Positions 1-12,435 are shown, counted from the stretch's first letter. The stretch: 64,000 bases of DNA from Streptomyces alboniger (GCF_008704395.1 NZ_CP023695.1:5828001-5892000); one strand, 5' to 3'. Numbers and translations: made by a program. The notes: generated by a model not told the origin, from the letters alone.

Positions 1-2
1 TC

Positions 3-1220
3 GGCACCTCACTGCTCGCCGTGGGCCCCTCCGGCGCGGGCAAGACGGGACGGCTGATGCGCCCCGTCGCCGAGTCGCTCGCCCTCGGCGCTCTCGCCGG
101 GCAGTGCGCGGTCGTCGTCGTGTGCGCGGCGGGCACGGCGCTCGGCGCCGACGACACGTACGACGTCGTGGTCAGGCCGGGCGACCCGGCCTCCGTGCAC
201 GACATCGACCTGTACGCGGACTGCGCCGACGCGGACGAGGCCGCGGCCTTCCTCGCCGAGGGACTCGTCGGCGACCTCGAAGCCGTCGACACACGGCGCG
301 CCGCCACCACCCTCGCCCAGCTGCTCGGCCCCTACCACGCCCTCCACGGGCGCTTCCCGTCCGTGCCCGTCCTGCGGGAGCTGCTCGAAGGGGACCCCGC
401 GGGCCTCACCGCCCTCCAGTCGGGCCTCGCCGCGGGCGAGCACACCGCCATGCGCCGCGAACTGGACGCCCGTATGCGCCAGTCGGGCTCCCCCAACGAC
501 CCCGGCCCCGCGCTCGCCGACCGGCTCGCGCTGCTGGACCGGCCCGCTTTCGCCGACTTCTTCGACCCCGGCGGGGACGGCCACCCCTTCTCGATGCGGG
601 CGGTCGTCCACCATCCGCTCCGGGTCAGGGTGGACCTGCCCGAGCACGGCCACGAGGAGGCGTCGCGGCTGCTGGCCCGGCTGCTCCTCGCCCAGTTCAC
701 GTACGTCGTGCGCAACCGTGCCCGGCGGCCGCACTTCGCCTGTCTGATCCTCGACGACGCCTCGCGCACGCTCACCGCCGAGAGCGTGCGTGCCATCCAG
801 CGGCTGCGGTCGCTGAACGCGGGCGTCGTCCTCGGTCTGCGCACCATAGGAGAGGTGCCGGAGTCCCTCCAGGGCCCCCTGTACGCGGCGGTCGGCTGCC
901 GGATGGCCTTCTCCGGGGTGACGACCTGGGACGGACGGCGGTTCACCGAGGCCTGGGGCACCGAATGGATCGAGACAAAGGAAGTCGCCCAGCACACCGT
1001 CTTCGCCGACCAGCCGGTCACGCGCGCGCTGCACTCGCTGCGCAAGCTCGTCACCGGCAAGGCGGTCACCACGGACGCGGTCACCGTGCGCAAGGTCGAG
1101 CGTGAACGCTGGTCCGCCTCGGACCTCGCCCACTCGCTGCCCCCCGGCCACGCCGTGCTCTCGCTGGCCACGGTGGCGGGCGGACACGCGCCTCCCCTGC
1201 TGGTGGACCTCCGGGGGTAG
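3..1220 (+). CDS. P-loop ATP/GTP-binding protein (5' end missing)
   Basis: The frame is open from the window edge, so the N-terminus lies upstream. The visible part starts just before a Walker A motif (GPSGAGKT). A hydrophobic strand ending in acidic residues (ACLILDDA, near nt 740-765) serves as Walker B. The text after it (LRSLNAGVVLGLRTIGEVPE) resembles the sensor region of HerA/TraG/VirB4-type ATPases, which pump DNA or protein. There is no membrane segment in the visible 405 residues. A pucR-type regulator follows about 150 nt downstream on the same strand; I recall an ATP/GTP-binding protein in this position in other Streptomyces. The substrate is unknown. The ATPase call is firm; the HerA/TraG-like grouping is inference. 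Confidence 0.75.
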   Translation, partial: GTSLLAVGPSGAGKTGRLMRPVAESLALGALAGQCAVVVVCAAGTALGADDTYDVVVRPGDPASVHDIDLYADCADADEAAAFLAEGLVGDLEAVDTRRAATTLAQLLGPYHALHGRFPSVPVLRELLEGDPAGLTALQSGLAAGEHTAMRRELDARMRQSGSPNDPGPALADRLALLDRPAFADFFDPGGDGHPFSMRAVVHHPLRVRVDLPEHGHEEASRLLARLLLAQFTYVVRNRARRPHFACLILDDASRTLTAESVRAIQRLRSLNAGVVLGLRTIGEVPESLQGPLYAAVGCRMAFSGVTTWDGRRFTEAWGTEWIETKEVAQHTVFADQPVTRALHSLRKLVTGKAVTTDAVTVRKVERERWSASDLAHSLPPGHAVLSLATVAGGHAPPLLVDLRG

Positions 1221-1286
1221 TCCCGGGGCGGGCCGGAGGGCGGACGAGGTCAGGCCGGCGCCCCCGTGGTTACCCGTCAGTCCGTC

Positions 1287-1314
1287 TTGTCCCTACCGTA
1301 CGGTGAGGCAGAAT
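1287..1314 (+). promoter_or_regulatory. Candidate promoter of the pucR-type gene with a palindrome in the spacer
   Basis: TTGTCC (1287-1292) and CAGAAT (1309-1314) are 16 nt apart, an acceptable vegetative-type promoter. The spacer holds the perfect 10-bp palindrome accgtacggt (1295-1304), a plausible operator for autoregulation. The 10-mer tacggtgagg that overlaps it recurs before the aldehyde dehydrogenase gene at 3250-3259. Confidence 0.4.
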
Positions 1315-1368
1315 CGACACAGGTCGTTCATACGGACCGGCCAAAAGATCCGCAGACCTGAAGGTCCC

Positions 1369-3084
1369 ATGCCGCCCACCCTCGCCTCGCTCGTCCACCA
1401 CTCCGCGCTCAGACTGACCGTGCGCGCGGGCGAGGAGCGCCTGGACACCCCCGTGCGCTGGGCCCACGCCAGCGAACTCGCCGATCCCGTGCCCTACATG
1501 GAGGGCGGCGAGCTGCTCCTGATCACCGCGCTCAAGCTGGACGCGGAGGACCCGGAGGCGATGCGGCGGTACGTGAAGCGCCTCGCGGGCGCCGGGGTCG
1601 TCGGCCTCGGCTTCGCCGTCGGCGTGCACTACCCGGACATTCCGAAGGCCCTGCTCGACGCCGCCACCGAAGCGGACCTGCCGCTCATCGAGGTGCCGCG
1701 GCGCACGCCGTTCATCGCCATCAGCAAGGCCGTCTCCGCCGCCATCGCGGAGGAGCAGTACCGCGCGGTCACCGCGGGCTTCGCCGCCCAGCGCGAACTG
1801 ACCAGGCAGACGCTGAGCGACGGCCCCGAGGGGCTGCTCCTCGCGCTGGCCGGGCAGGTCGACGGCTGGGCCGCCCTGTACGACGCCTCGGGCGCCGCCG
1901 TCGCCGTCGCACCGGACTGGGCCGCGCGGCGGGCCGCCCGCCTCACCACCGACGTCGAACGCCTGCGGGAACGACCCGCTCCCGCGAGCCTCGTCGTCGC
2001 GGGCGCCGAGGACCGCGTGGAGCTGCACTCGCTCGGCACGGGACGCAGGCCGCGGGCCGCTCTCGCCGTCGGCACGGCGTCCACCCTCGGCACCGCCGAG
2101 CGGTACGCGGTGCACTCCGCGATCGCGCTCCTGACCCTGACCACCGAGCGCTCCCGGTCGCTGCACGCGGCCGAACAGCGCATCGGCGCCGCCGTGCTGC
2201 GGATGCTGCTGGCGGGCGAGCCCGACCACGCGCGGACCGTCGCGGGCGACCTCTACGGCGGCCTTCTGGACGCGCCCTTCCGGCTCGTCGTCGCCGAGGT
2301 GGCGTCCGCGTCGGCGGCACGCGTGCGCGCGGGCGCGGGGACGGGCACGGGCACCGGGACGGAGGAGAGCGGCGAGGGCGCCGGGGAGCCCGCTGCCCCG
2401 GCCTCGTCGGCAGTCCTAGCCGCGGTGGCCGACGCCTCGGCGAGCGGCGATCCGCTCGCCGCACTCGTCGACGTCGTCGAGGCCGCGGCCGCCCGCTCCG
2501 GAGAGGCACTGCTCGTCGTCCCCTACGGAGAGCGGCTGGTGCTGATCGCCGTGGACGGCGGGGCGGGGGTGCGGGCGTGCGCGGAGTACGCGGCGGCGCT
2601 GGAGGCCGGGCGGGGGACCGCCGGGCGTGAGGTCACGGCGTCCGGCGAGGAGGCCGAGCTGGTCATGGGCCTCTCCGCGCCCTCCGGGCCCATCGCCGCG
2701 GCCACCGCGTACAAACAGGCCGAACAGGCGCTGTCCGTCGCGCGGCGGCGCGGGCGGGCCCTCGTCGAGCACGAGGAACTGGCCGCGGGTTCCGTGCTCC
2801 CGCTGCTCGCGGACGACGCGGTGCGCGCCTTCGCCGACGGCCTCCTGCGGGCCCTGCACGAACACGACGCGACGGGCCGCGGCGACCTCGTCGCCTCGCT
2901 GCGGGCGTGGCTCTCCCGGCACGGGCAGTGGGACGCGGCGGCCGCCGACCTCGGCGTCCACCGGCACACCCTGCGGTACCGCATGCGCCGCGTCGAGGAG
3001 ATCCTGGGCCGCTCCCTGGACGACCCGGACGTCCGCATGGAGCTGTGGCTGTCCCTGAAGGCGACCTCGGTGGGATCCGAGTGA
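1369..3084 (+). CDS. PucR-family transcriptional regulator
   Basis: A cytoplasmic DNA-binding regulator of 571 residues, the usual size for the family. The N-terminal PucR domain (about residues 1-125) contains the typical stretch GGELLLITALKL followed by IEVPRRTPF. The middle is a variable ligand-sensing region with a Gly/Thr/Glu-rich insert near residues 320-345. The C-terminus (about 510-560) is the family helix-turn-helix, with DLGVHRHTLRYRMRRVEEI. PucR proteins usually activate or repress purine, GABA or related nitrogen-catabolism genes. Here the next gene is an aldehyde dehydrogenase whose promoter region shares a 10-mer with this gene's own, so that gene is the likely target. The ATG at 1369 starts directly at the conserved domain; the frame is open further upstream, but that part overlaps the previous gene and looks non-coding. 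Confidence 0.88.
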   Translation: MPPTLASLVHHSALRLTVRAGEERLDTPVRWAHASELADPVPYMEGGELLLITALKLDAEDPEAMRRYVKRLAGAGVVGLGFAVGVHYPDIPKALLDAATEADLPLIEVPRRTPFIAISKAVSAAIAEEQYRAVTAGFAAQRELTRQTLSDGPEGLLLALAGQVDGWAALYDASGAAVAVAPDWAARRAARLTTDVERLRERPAPASLVVAGAEDRVELHSLGTGRRPRAALAVGTASTLGTAERYAVHSAIALLTLTTERSRSLHAAEQRIGAAVLRMLLAGEPDHARTVAGDLYGGLLDAPFRLVVAEVASASAARVRAGAGTGTGTGTEESGEGAGEPAAPASSAVLAAVADASASGDPLAALVDVVEAAAARSGEALLVVPYGERLVLIAVDGGAGVRACAEYAAALEAGRGTAGREVTASGEEAELVMGLSAPSGPIAAATAYKQAEQALSVARRRGRALVEHEELAAGSVLPLLADDAVRAFADGLLRALHEHDATGRGDLVASLRAWLSRHGQWDAAAADLGVHRHTLRYRMRRVEEILGRSLDDPDVRMELWLSLKATSVGSE

Positions 3085-3173
3085 CCTGCACGAGGGCGCC
3101 CGCCCCCGCCTCGCGCCCCTGACGCGGGGCAAACAGGCGGGTGGGCGGGAGAGCATCCCGGCGCGCGGCAGCA

Positions 3174-3259
3174 CCGGCCAGTACAAACAGGCGCGAGGCC
3201 CCCGGCCAGTACTCCGCGTCGGACAAACGTCCGGGGCTTCGGCTGCCCCTACGGTGAGG
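3174..3259 (+). promoter_or_regulatory. Repeat-rich regulatory region before the aldehyde dehydrogenase
   Basis: The 11-mer ccggccagtac occurs twice (3174-3184 and 3202-3212). A small inverted repeat, cggac-aaac-gtccg, lies at 3220-3233. The 10-mer tacggtgagg at 3250-3259 is identical to one in the pucR promoter. The word caaacaggcg also occurs twice (3130 and 3184). Together these suggest binding sites for the neighbouring regulator. Confidence 0.35.
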
Positions 3260-3303
3260 GACGTACCCCCAAGACACACCTCCGCGGAAGGGCCGGGAAT
3301 CAC

Positions 3304-4749
3304 ATGACTTCCATCCACGCCTTCTGGCTCGCCGGTCGCCAGACCACCGGTGAGACCACGCTCGACGTCACCTCGCCCTGGGACGGGCGGCTCGTCGCCA
3401 AGGCGGCCGTCCCGACCGACGCCCAGGTCGAGGAGGCCGTGGCCGCCGCGTACGCCGTGCGCGACGAGTTCGCCGCGACCCCGGCCCACGTCCGCGCCGC
3501 CGCCCTCGACCACGTGAGCCGCAGGCTCGTCGAGCGCACCGAGGAGATCGCGCAGCTCATCTCCGCCGAGAACGGCAAGCCGATCAAGTGGGCCCGCGGC
3601 GAGGTCGGCCGCGCGGTCTCCGTCTTCCGCTTCGCCGCGGAGGAGGCCCGCCGCTTCAACGGCGGCGAGGCCCAGCGCCTGGACACCGACGCCGGTGGCC
3701 AGGGCCGCCTCGCCCTGACGCGCCGCTTCCCCAAGGGCGTCGTCCTCGGCATCGCGCCGTTCAACTTCCCGCTGAACCTCTGCGCGCACAAGATCGCCCC
3801 GGCCATCGCCGTCGGCGCTCCGATCATCCTCAAGCCCGCCCCCGCGACCCCGCTGTCCGGCCTCGTCCTCGGCGAGCTGCTCGCCGAGACCGAGCTGCCC
3901 GCGGGCTCCTGGTCGGTCCTGCCGGTGGCCAACGACAAGATGCCCGCCCTCGTCCAGGACGAGCGCATGCCGGTCATCTCCTTCACCGGCTCCGACAAGG
4001 TCGGCTACGCGATCATGGACTCGGTGCCGCGCAAGCACTGCACCCTGGAGCTGGGCGGCAACGGCGCGGCCGTCGTCCTCGCCGACTTCTCCTCGGACGA
4101 GGACCTGGACTGGGCCGCCTCGCGCATCGCCACCTTCTCCAACTACCAGGGCGGCCAGTCCTGCATCTCCGTGCAGCGGGTCATCGCCGACGCCTCCGTC
4201 TACGACCGGCTCGTGCCGCGCGTCGTCAAGGCCGTCGAGGCCCAGGTCACCGGCGACCCGTCCGACCCGAAGACCGAGGTCGGCCCGCTGGTCAACGAGG
4301 ACGCCGCCAAGCGCGTGGAGTCCTGGGTCGACGAGGCCGTCGAGGCGGGCGCGCAGCTGCTCACCGGCGGCAAGCGCGACGGCGCCACGTACGCGCCGAC
4401 TGTCCTCGCCGACGTACCGGCCGACGTGACCATCGCCTGCGAGGAGGTCTTCGGACCGGTCCTCACCGTCAAGAAGGTGGACGGCGAGGCGGAGGCGTTC
4501 GCCGCCGTCAACGACTCCAAGTACGGCCTCCAGGCGGGCGTGTTCACGCACGACCTCCAGACCGCCTTCCGCGCCCACCGCGCCCTTGAGGTCGGCGGCG
4601 TGGTCATCGGCGACGCCCCCTCCTACCGCGCCGACCAGATGCCGTACGGCGGCGTCAAGCAGTCCGGCGTCGGCCGCGAAGGCGTCCGCTTCGCGATGGA
4701 GGACTACACCTACGAGCGGGTCATGGTGCTCACGGGCCTCGCCCTGTAA
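3304..4749 (+). CDS. NAD(P)-dependent aldehyde dehydrogenase
   Basis: A full-length 481-residue member of the ALDH superfamily, which oxidises an aldehyde to its carboxylic acid with NAD(P)+. The cofactor and active-site landmarks are intact: the Rossmann region near FNFPLNL and KPAPATPLSG, the general-base glutamate E249 in LELGGN, and the nucleophile C287 in GGQSCISVQ. EVFGPVLTV and PYGGVKQSGVGREG near the C-terminus are also typical. There is no signal peptide, so it is cytosolic. With a PucR-type regulator just upstream, a role in GABA, polyamine or related nitrogen catabolism (for example succinate-semialdehyde oxidation) is plausible but unproven. A strong terminator hairpin follows 20 nt after the stop codon. 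Confidence 0.9.
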   Translation: MTSIHAFWLAGRQTTGETTLDVTSPWDGRLVAKAAVPTDAQVEEAVAAAYAVRDEFAATPAHVRAAALDHVSRRLVERTEEIAQLISAENGKPIKWARGEVGRAVSVFRFAAEEARRFNGGEAQRLDTDAGGQGRLALTRRFPKGVVLGIAPFNFPLNLCAHKIAPAIAVGAPIILKPAPATPLSGLVLGELLAETELPAGSWSVLPVANDKMPALVQDERMPVISFTGSDKVGYAIMDSVPRKHCTLELGGNGAAVVLADFSSDEDLDWAASRIATFSNYQGGQSCISVQRVIADASVYDRLVPRVVKAVEAQVTGDPSDPKTEVGPLVNEDAAKRVESWVDEAVEAGAQLLTGGKRDGATYAPTVLADVPADVTIACEEVFGPVLTVKKVDGEAEAFAAVNDSKYGLQAGVFTHDLQTAFRAHRALEVGGVVIGDAPSYRADQMPYGGVKQSGVGREGVRFAMEDYTYERVMVLTGLAL

Positions 4750-4769
4750 GCGGCCACGTCCCCGAGGCC

Positions 4770-4806
4770 AACGGCCGGAGCCCACTGTGCGGGGGCTCCG
4801 GCCGTT
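4770..4806 (+). terminator. Intrinsic terminator after the aldehyde dehydrogenase
   Basis: Perfect 14-bp inverted repeat: arm aacggccggagccc at 4770-4783, matching arm at 4793-4806, 9-nt loop. The T-run is weak, as is usual in Streptomyces. Confidence 0.8.
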
Positions 4807-4808
4807 GT

Positions 4809-4867
4809 CGTACGAAGGCCGCGCGACTCGCGTACGAAGGCCGCGCCCCTCTCGTACGAACGCTGCG
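4809..4867 (+). repeat. Three direct repeats phased at exactly 22 bp before the acyl-CoA dehydrogenase
   Basis: The word cgtacgaaggccgcg begins at 4809 and 4831, and a diverged copy (cgtacgaacgctgcg) begins at 4853. Spacing is 22 bp each time, about two helical turns, so all copies face the same side of the helix. They lie 90-150 nt before the acyl-CoA dehydrogenase start. That is consistent with an operator array for an unidentified regulator. Confidence 0.55.
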
Positions 4868-4959
4868 CGAGGACTGGTGGGATCGGGACGAATGGGGTAC
4901 CAACGATCCAGTAGCACCCGTCAGTAACCGATTCCTCTGCGCGGCGAGGTGAGCTCCTC

Positions 4960-6897
4960 ATGACCGCACCAACCCCCAAACCGTCCGTGAGCGAACGCGA
5001 GGCCCGGCAGGTCGCCGAGGCCGCCCGCGAGCAGGACTGGCGCAAACCCAGCTTCGCCAAGGAACTCTTCCTCGGCCGCTTCCGGCTGGATCTGATCCAC
5101 CCGCACCCCATGCCGCCGGACGAGGACGCGCGGCGCGGCGAGGAGTTCCTCGCCAAGCTCCGCGACTTCTGCGAGACGAAGATCGACTCGGCCCGCATCG
5201 AGCGCGAGGCGCGCATCCCCGACGAGACCATCAAGGGCCTCAAGGAGCTCGGCGCGCTCGGCATGAAGATCGACACCAAGTACGGCGGGCTCGGCCTCAC
5301 ACAGGTCTACTACAACAAGGCCCTCGCCCTCGCCGGCTCCGCGAGCCCCGCGATCGGCGCGCTGCTCTCCGCTCACCAGTCGATCGGCGTACCGCAGCCC
5401 TTGAAGATCTTCGGTACGCAGGAGCAGAAGGACGCCTTCCTGCCGCGCTGCGCCCGCACCGACATCACGGCGTTCCTGCTGACCGAGCCGGACGTCGGCT
5501 CGGACCCGGCACGCCTCGCCACCACGGCCGTGCCTGACGGCGACGACTACATCCTGGACGGCGTGAAGCTGTGGACGACCAACGGCGTCGTCGCGGACCT
5601 GCTCGTCGTCATGGCGAGGGTGCCGAAGTCCGAGGGCCACAAGGGCGGCATCACGGCGTTCGTCGTCGAGGCGGGCTCCGAGGGCGTCACCGTCGAGAAC
5701 CGCAACGCGTTCATGGGCCTGCGCGGCTTGGAGAACGGCGTGACCCGCTTCCACCAGGTACGCGTCCCGGCGGCGAACCGCATCGGCCCGGAGGGCGCGG
5801 GCCTGAAGATCGCCCTCACCACCCTCAACACCGGGCGGCTCTCGCTGCCGGCGATGTGCGTCGGCGCGGGGAAGTGGTGCCTGAAGATCGCCCGCGAGTG
5901 GTCGGCCGCGCGGGAGCAGTGGGGCAAGCCCGTGGCGTTCCACGAGGCTGTCGGCGCGAAGATCTCCTTCATCGCGGCGACGACCTTCGCGCTCGAAGCC
6001 GTCCTCGACCTCTCCTCGCAGATGGCCGACGAGGACCGCAACGACATCCGCATCGAGGCGGCTCTCGCCAAGCTGTACGGCTCCGAGATGGCCTGGCTGA
6101 TGGCCGACGAGCTGGTCCAGATCCGCGGCGGACGCGGCTTCGAGACCGCCGAGTCCCTCGCCGCCCGCGGCGAGCGCGCCGTTCCCGCCGAGCAGATCCT
6201 GCGCGACCTGCGCATCAACCGCATCTTCGAGGGCTCCACGGAGATCATGCACCTGCTGATCGCCCGCGAGGCCGTGGACGCCCACCTGAAGGTCGCGGGC
6301 GACCTCATCGACCCCGACAAGACCCTCTCCGACAAGGCGAGGGCGGGCGCGCGGGCGGGCGGCTTCTACGCGCGCTGGCTGCCGAAACTGGTCGCGGGGC
6401 CCGGCCAGCTCCCGCGCTCGTACGCCGAGTTCCACCCGCCCGGGCACGTCGACCTCTCCGGCCATCTGCGCTACGTCGAACGCGGCGCCCGCAAGCTGGC
6501 CCGCTCCACCTTCTACGCCATGTCCCGCTGGCAGGGAAAGATGGAGACCAAGCAGGGCTTCCTCGGCCGGATCGTCGACATCGGAGCCGAACTGTTCGCG
6601 ATGAGCGCGGCCTGCGTACGCGCCGAACTCCTGCGCACCACCGAGGACTACGGCCGCGAGGCCTATCAACTGGCCGACGCCTTCTGCCGCCAGTCCCGCA
6701 TTCGCGTCGAGGAACTCTTCGACCGCCTGTGGACCAACACCGACGAACTCGACCACAAAGTCGTCAAGGGCGTCCTCTCGGGCACCTACACCTGGCTCGA
6801 ATCAGGAATCATCGACCCCTCCGGAGACGGCCCGTGGATCGCTGAAGCGGCCCCCGGCCCCTCCAAACACGACAACGTCCATCGCCCCATTCGCTGA
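4960..6897 (+). CDS. Acyl-CoA dehydrogenase, long form
   Basis: An FAD enzyme that introduces the alpha-beta double bond into an acyl-CoA and passes electrons to ETF, as in fatty-acid beta-oxidation. At 645 residues it is much longer than the usual 380-400. The extra C-terminal region after about residue 450 resembles VLCAD-like actinobacterial FadE proteins. Landmarks seen are FLLTEPDVGSDPARL (FAD/substrate region), LKLWTTNG-type flavin-binding text, REQWGKPVAFHEAVG, and IFEGSTEIM, in which E424 is a candidate catalytic base. It stands alone, with no ETF or thiolase next to it. A phased repeat array lies upstream and the SecA-like gene begins 109 nt downstream. The substrate chain length cannot be told from sequence. 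Confidence 0.9.
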   Translation: MTAPTPKPSVSEREARQVAEAAREQDWRKPSFAKELFLGRFRLDLIHPHPMPPDEDARRGEEFLAKLRDFCETKIDSARIEREARIPDETIKGLKELGALGMKIDTKYGGLGLTQVYYNKALALAGSASPAIGALLSAHQSIGVPQPLKIFGTQEQKDAFLPRCARTDITAFLLTEPDVGSDPARLATTAVPDGDDYILDGVKLWTTNGVVADLLVVMARVPKSEGHKGGITAFVVEAGSEGVTVENRNAFMGLRGLENGVTRFHQVRVPAANRIGPEGAGLKIALTTLNTGRLSLPAMCVGAGKWCLKIAREWSAAREQWGKPVAFHEAVGAKISFIAATTFALEAVLDLSSQMADEDRNDIRIEAALAKLYGSEMAWLMADELVQIRGGRGFETAESLAARGERAVPAEQILRDLRINRIFEGSTEIMHLLIAREAVDAHLKVAGDLIDPDKTLSDKARAGARAGGFYARWLPKLVAGPGQLPRSYAEFHPPGHVDLSGHLRYVERGARKLARSTFYAMSRWQGKMETKQGFLGRIVDIGAELFAMSAACVRAELLRTTEDYGREAYQLADAFCRQSRIRVEELFDRLWTNTDELDHKVVKGVLSGTYTWLESGIIDPSGDGPWIAEAAPGPSKHDNVHRPIR

Positions 6898-6943
6898 AAT
6901 ACCTCCCACGGGGCGCATTCCGTCCCGCCCGGAACCGGTCCGC

Positions 6944-6972
6944 TTGCCGGTAGGTCGAGCCCCGCCCACAAT
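6944..6972 (+). promoter_or_regulatory. Candidate vegetative promoter of the SecA-like gene
   Basis: TTGCCG (6944-6949) and CACAAT (6967-6972) are separated by 17 nt, close to the principal-sigma consensus. Transcription would start near 6979, about 28 nt before the TTG start codon. Confidence 0.5.
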
Positions 6973-7006
6973 GAGCGGACCGGCCAGGGGGTAAGGGGGG
7001 ATTCCG

Positions 7007-9772
<2,766 letters not shown>

Positions 9773-9844
9773 CACGTACGCCACGTACGCCACATAGGGG
9801 CCCGCGCGGTCCTGCCGGACAGGTCTTGCGGCCACAATGGGGGG

Positions 9845-11122
9845 ATGAGCGACAGCCCATCCCCCCTCGCCGACCCGCATCTCGTCTTCGACCCCGTCTC
9901 CATCACGGACGGGGCAGGCCCGCGGGACATCGTCATCCTCGGCTCCACGGGCTCGATCGGCACCCAGGCCATCGATCTCGTCCTGCGCAACCCCGACCGC
10001 TTCCGCGTCACGGCGCTCTCCGCCGCGGGCGGCCGCGTCGGCCTCCTCGCCGAGCAGGCGCGCCGGCTGCGGGTCAAGACCGTCGCGGTCGCCCGCGAGG
10101 ACGTCGTACCGGCGCTGCGGGAAGCGCTCCAGGGGCAGTACGACACGGGGGAGCCGCTCCCCGAGATCCTGGCCGGACCGGACGCCGCCACCCAGCTCGC
10201 CGCCTCCGCCTGCCACACGGTCCTCAACGGCATCACCGGCTCCATCGGTCTCGCGCCGACGCTCGCCGCCCTCGAAGCGGGCCGCACCCTCGCGCTCGCC
10301 AACAAGGAATCCCTCATCGTCGGCGGCCCGCTCGTCAAGGCGATCGCCAAGCCCGGCCAGATCATCCCGGTCGACTCCGAGCACGCGGCCCTCTTCCAGG
10401 CGCTCGCCGCAGGCACCCGCGCGGACGTACGCAAACTCGTCGTCACCGCCTCCGGCGGCCCCTTCCGAGGACGTACGAAGGCCGATCTCGCGCACGTCAC
10501 CCCCGAGGACGCGCTCGCGCACCCCACCTGGGCCATGGGACCGGTCATCACCGTCAACTCCGCGACCCTGGTCAACAAGGGCCTGGAGGTCATCGAGGCG
10601 CACCTCCTCTACGACATCCCCTTCGACCGCATCGAGGTCGTCGTCCACCCCCAGTCCTACGTGCACTCCATGGTGGAGTTCACCGACGGCTCGACCCTCG
10701 CCCAGGCCACCCCGCCCGACATGCGCGGCCCCATCGCCATCGGCATCGGCTGGCCCGAGCGGGTGCCCGGCGCGGCGCCCGCCTTCGACTGGACCAAGGC
10801 GTCGAGCTGGGAGTTCTTCCCCCTCGACAACGACGCGTTCCCGTCGGTCGGGCTCGCCCGGCACGTCGGGGAGCTCGCGGGCACGGCCCCGGCGGTGTTC
10901 AATGCCGCCAACGAGGAATGCGTGGACGCGTTCCTCAAGGGCGCGCTGCCCTTCAACGGCATCATGGAGACGGTGACGAGGGTCGTGGAGGAGCACGGCA
11001 CCCCCGTCACCGCTGGGCCGGGAACCTCCCTGACCGTGGCGGACGTCCTCGAAGCGGAGACCTGGGCGCGCGCTCGGGCCCGCGAACTGGCAGCCAAGAC
11101 GACCGCGGAGGCTCGTGCATGA
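9845..11122 (+). CDS. dxr: 1-deoxy-D-xylulose-5-phosphate reductoisomerase
   Basis: Converts DXP to 2-C-methyl-D-erythritol 4-phosphate with NADPH, the committed step of the MEP isoprenoid pathway. The 425-residue protein has the NADPH-binding loop [27 protein letters not shown], the metal/substrate loop [20 protein letters not shown], and [14 protein letters not shown] followed by [12 protein letters not shown]. The N-terminus is about 25 residues longer than the E. coli enzyme before the Rossmann loop. The stop codon overlaps the ATG of the downstream site-2 protease (ATGA), so the two are translationally coupled. ispG, a later step of the same pathway, follows after one gene. Confidence 0.97.
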   Translation: MSDSPSPLADPHLVFDPVSITDGAGPRDIVILGSTGSIGTQAIDLVLRNPDRFRVTALSAAGGRVGLLAEQARRLRVKTVAVAREDVVPALREALQGQYDTGEPLPEILAGPDAATQLAASACHTVLNGITGSIGLAPTLAALEAGRTLALANKESLIVGGPLVKAIAKPGQIIPVDSEHAALFQALAAGTRADVRKLVVTASGGPFRGRTKADLAHVTPEDALAHPTWAMGPVITVNSATLVNKGLEVIEAHLLYDIPFDRIEVVVHPQSYVHSMVEFTDGSTLAQATPPDMRGPIAIGIGWPERVPGAAPAFDWTKASSWEFFPLDNDAFPSVGLARHVGELAGTAPAVFNAANEECVDAFLKGALPFNGIMETVTRVVEEHGTPVTAGPGTSLTVADVLEAETWARARARELAAKTTAEARA

Positions 11123-12420
11123 CGACCTTGATGATGATCCTCGGGATAGTCGTCTTCGTGATCGGGCTGCTCTTCTCGATCGCCTGGCACGAACTGGGGC
11201 ACCTCTCGACGGCCAAGATGTTCGGCATCCGCGTGCCGCAGTACATGGTGGGCTTCGGCCCGACCCTCTTCTCGCGCAAGAAGGGCGACACCGAGTACGG
11301 CATCAAGGCCATCCCCCTCGGCGGCTACATCCGCATGATCGGCATGTTCCCGCCGGGCCCCGACGGCCGCATAGAGGCCCGCTCCACCTCGCCCTGGCGC
11401 GGCATGATCGAGGACGCCCGCTCGGCGGCCTTCGAGGAGCTGAAGCCCGGCGACGAGACCCGCCTCTTCTACACGCGCAAGCCGTGGAAGCGCGTGATCG
11501 TGATGTTCGCGGGCCCCTTCATGAACCTGATCCTCGCCGTGGCGATCTTCCTCGGCGTGATGATGACGTTCGGCATCAGCTCCCAGACGACCCAGGTGAG
11601 CAAGGTCTCGGACTGCGTCATCCAGCAGAGCGAGAACCGCGCCAAGTGCGAGAAGGGCGACAAGCCCGCCCCCGCCAAGGCGGCCGGCCTCAAGCCCGCC
11701 GACAAGATCGTCGCCTTCCAGGGGCAGCCCGTCGACGACTGGTCCACGCTCCAGTCGAAGATCCGCGAGACCATCGGCCCCGCCACCATCACCGTCGAGC
11801 GCGACGGCAAGCGGCTGGACCTGCACGCCGACCTCATCAAGAACCAGGTCACCAAGACCGACGGCGAGGGGGCCTACGTCGAGGGCAAGTACGTCTACGC
11901 GGGCTTCCTCGGCTTCACCCCGGCCACCGGCATCGTCCAGCAGTCCTTCGGCGACTCCGTGGAGCGCATGGGCGACATGATGGAGAACGGCGTCGAGTCG
12001 CTCATCGCCCTGCCGTCCAAGATCCCGGACCTGTGGGACGCGGCGTTCGGCGACGGCGAGCGCAAGCAGGACTCGCCGATGGGCGTGGTCGGCGCGGCCC
12101 GCGTGGGCGGCGATGTGTTCACCCTGGACATCCCGCCGCAGAACCAGATCGCGATGATGCTGTTCCTCATCGCGGGCTTCAACCTCTCGCTGTTCCTCTT
12201 CAACATGCTGCCGCTGCTCCCGCTCGACGGCGGCCACATCGCCGGCGCCCTGTGGGAGTCCGTGCGGCGCAACGTGGCGAAGGTCCTGCGCCGCCCCGAC
12301 CCGGGCCCGTTCGACGTCGCCAAGCTGATGCCGGTCGCCTATGTGGTGGCGGGGATCTTCATCTGCTTCACGATCCTGGTGCTCATCGCCGACGTGGTGA
12401 ATCCGGTGAGAATCTCCTAG
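11119..12420 (+). CDS. Membrane-embedded site-2 zinc metalloprotease (M50, RseP/RasP type)
   Basis: An intramembrane protease that cleaves membrane-bound regulators such as anti-sigma factors. The 433-residue protein starts with a transmembrane helix that carries the zinc motif H24-E-L-G-H28. A central PDZ region follows (about 190-240, [16 protein letters not shown]). The second catalytic segment lies in a late helix, [10 protein letters not shown], where the Asp is the third zinc ligand. A final transmembrane helix spans about 410-430. The frame is open 450 codons upstream, but the ATG at 11119 overlaps the dxr stop and starts exactly at the first helix, so it is the real start. The dxr-protease pairing recurs in actinobacteria. 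A terminator follows the stop. Confidence 0.93.
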   Translation: MTTLMMILGIVVFVIGLLFSIAWHELGHLSTAKMFGIRVPQYMVGFGPTLFSRKKGDTEYGIKAIPLGGYIRMIGMFPPGPDGRIEARSTSPWRGMIEDARSAAFEELKPGDETRLFYTRKPWKRVIVMFAGPFMNLILAVAIFLGVMMTFGISSQTTQVSKVSDCVIQQSENRAKCEKGDKPAPAKAAGLKPADKIVAFQGQPVDDWSTLQSKIRETIGPATITVERDGKRLDLHADLIKNQVTKTDGEGAYVEGKYVYAGFLGFTPATGIVQQSFGDSVERMGDMMENGVESLIALPSKIPDLWDAAFGDGERKQDSPMGVVGAARVGGDVFTLDIPPQNQIAMMLFLIAGFNLSLFLFNMLPLLPLDGGHIAGALWESVRRNVAKVLRRPDPGPFDVAKLMPVAYVVAGIFICFTILVLIADVVNPVRIS

Positions 12421-12435
12421 TTGCGCGAAGTTTGC

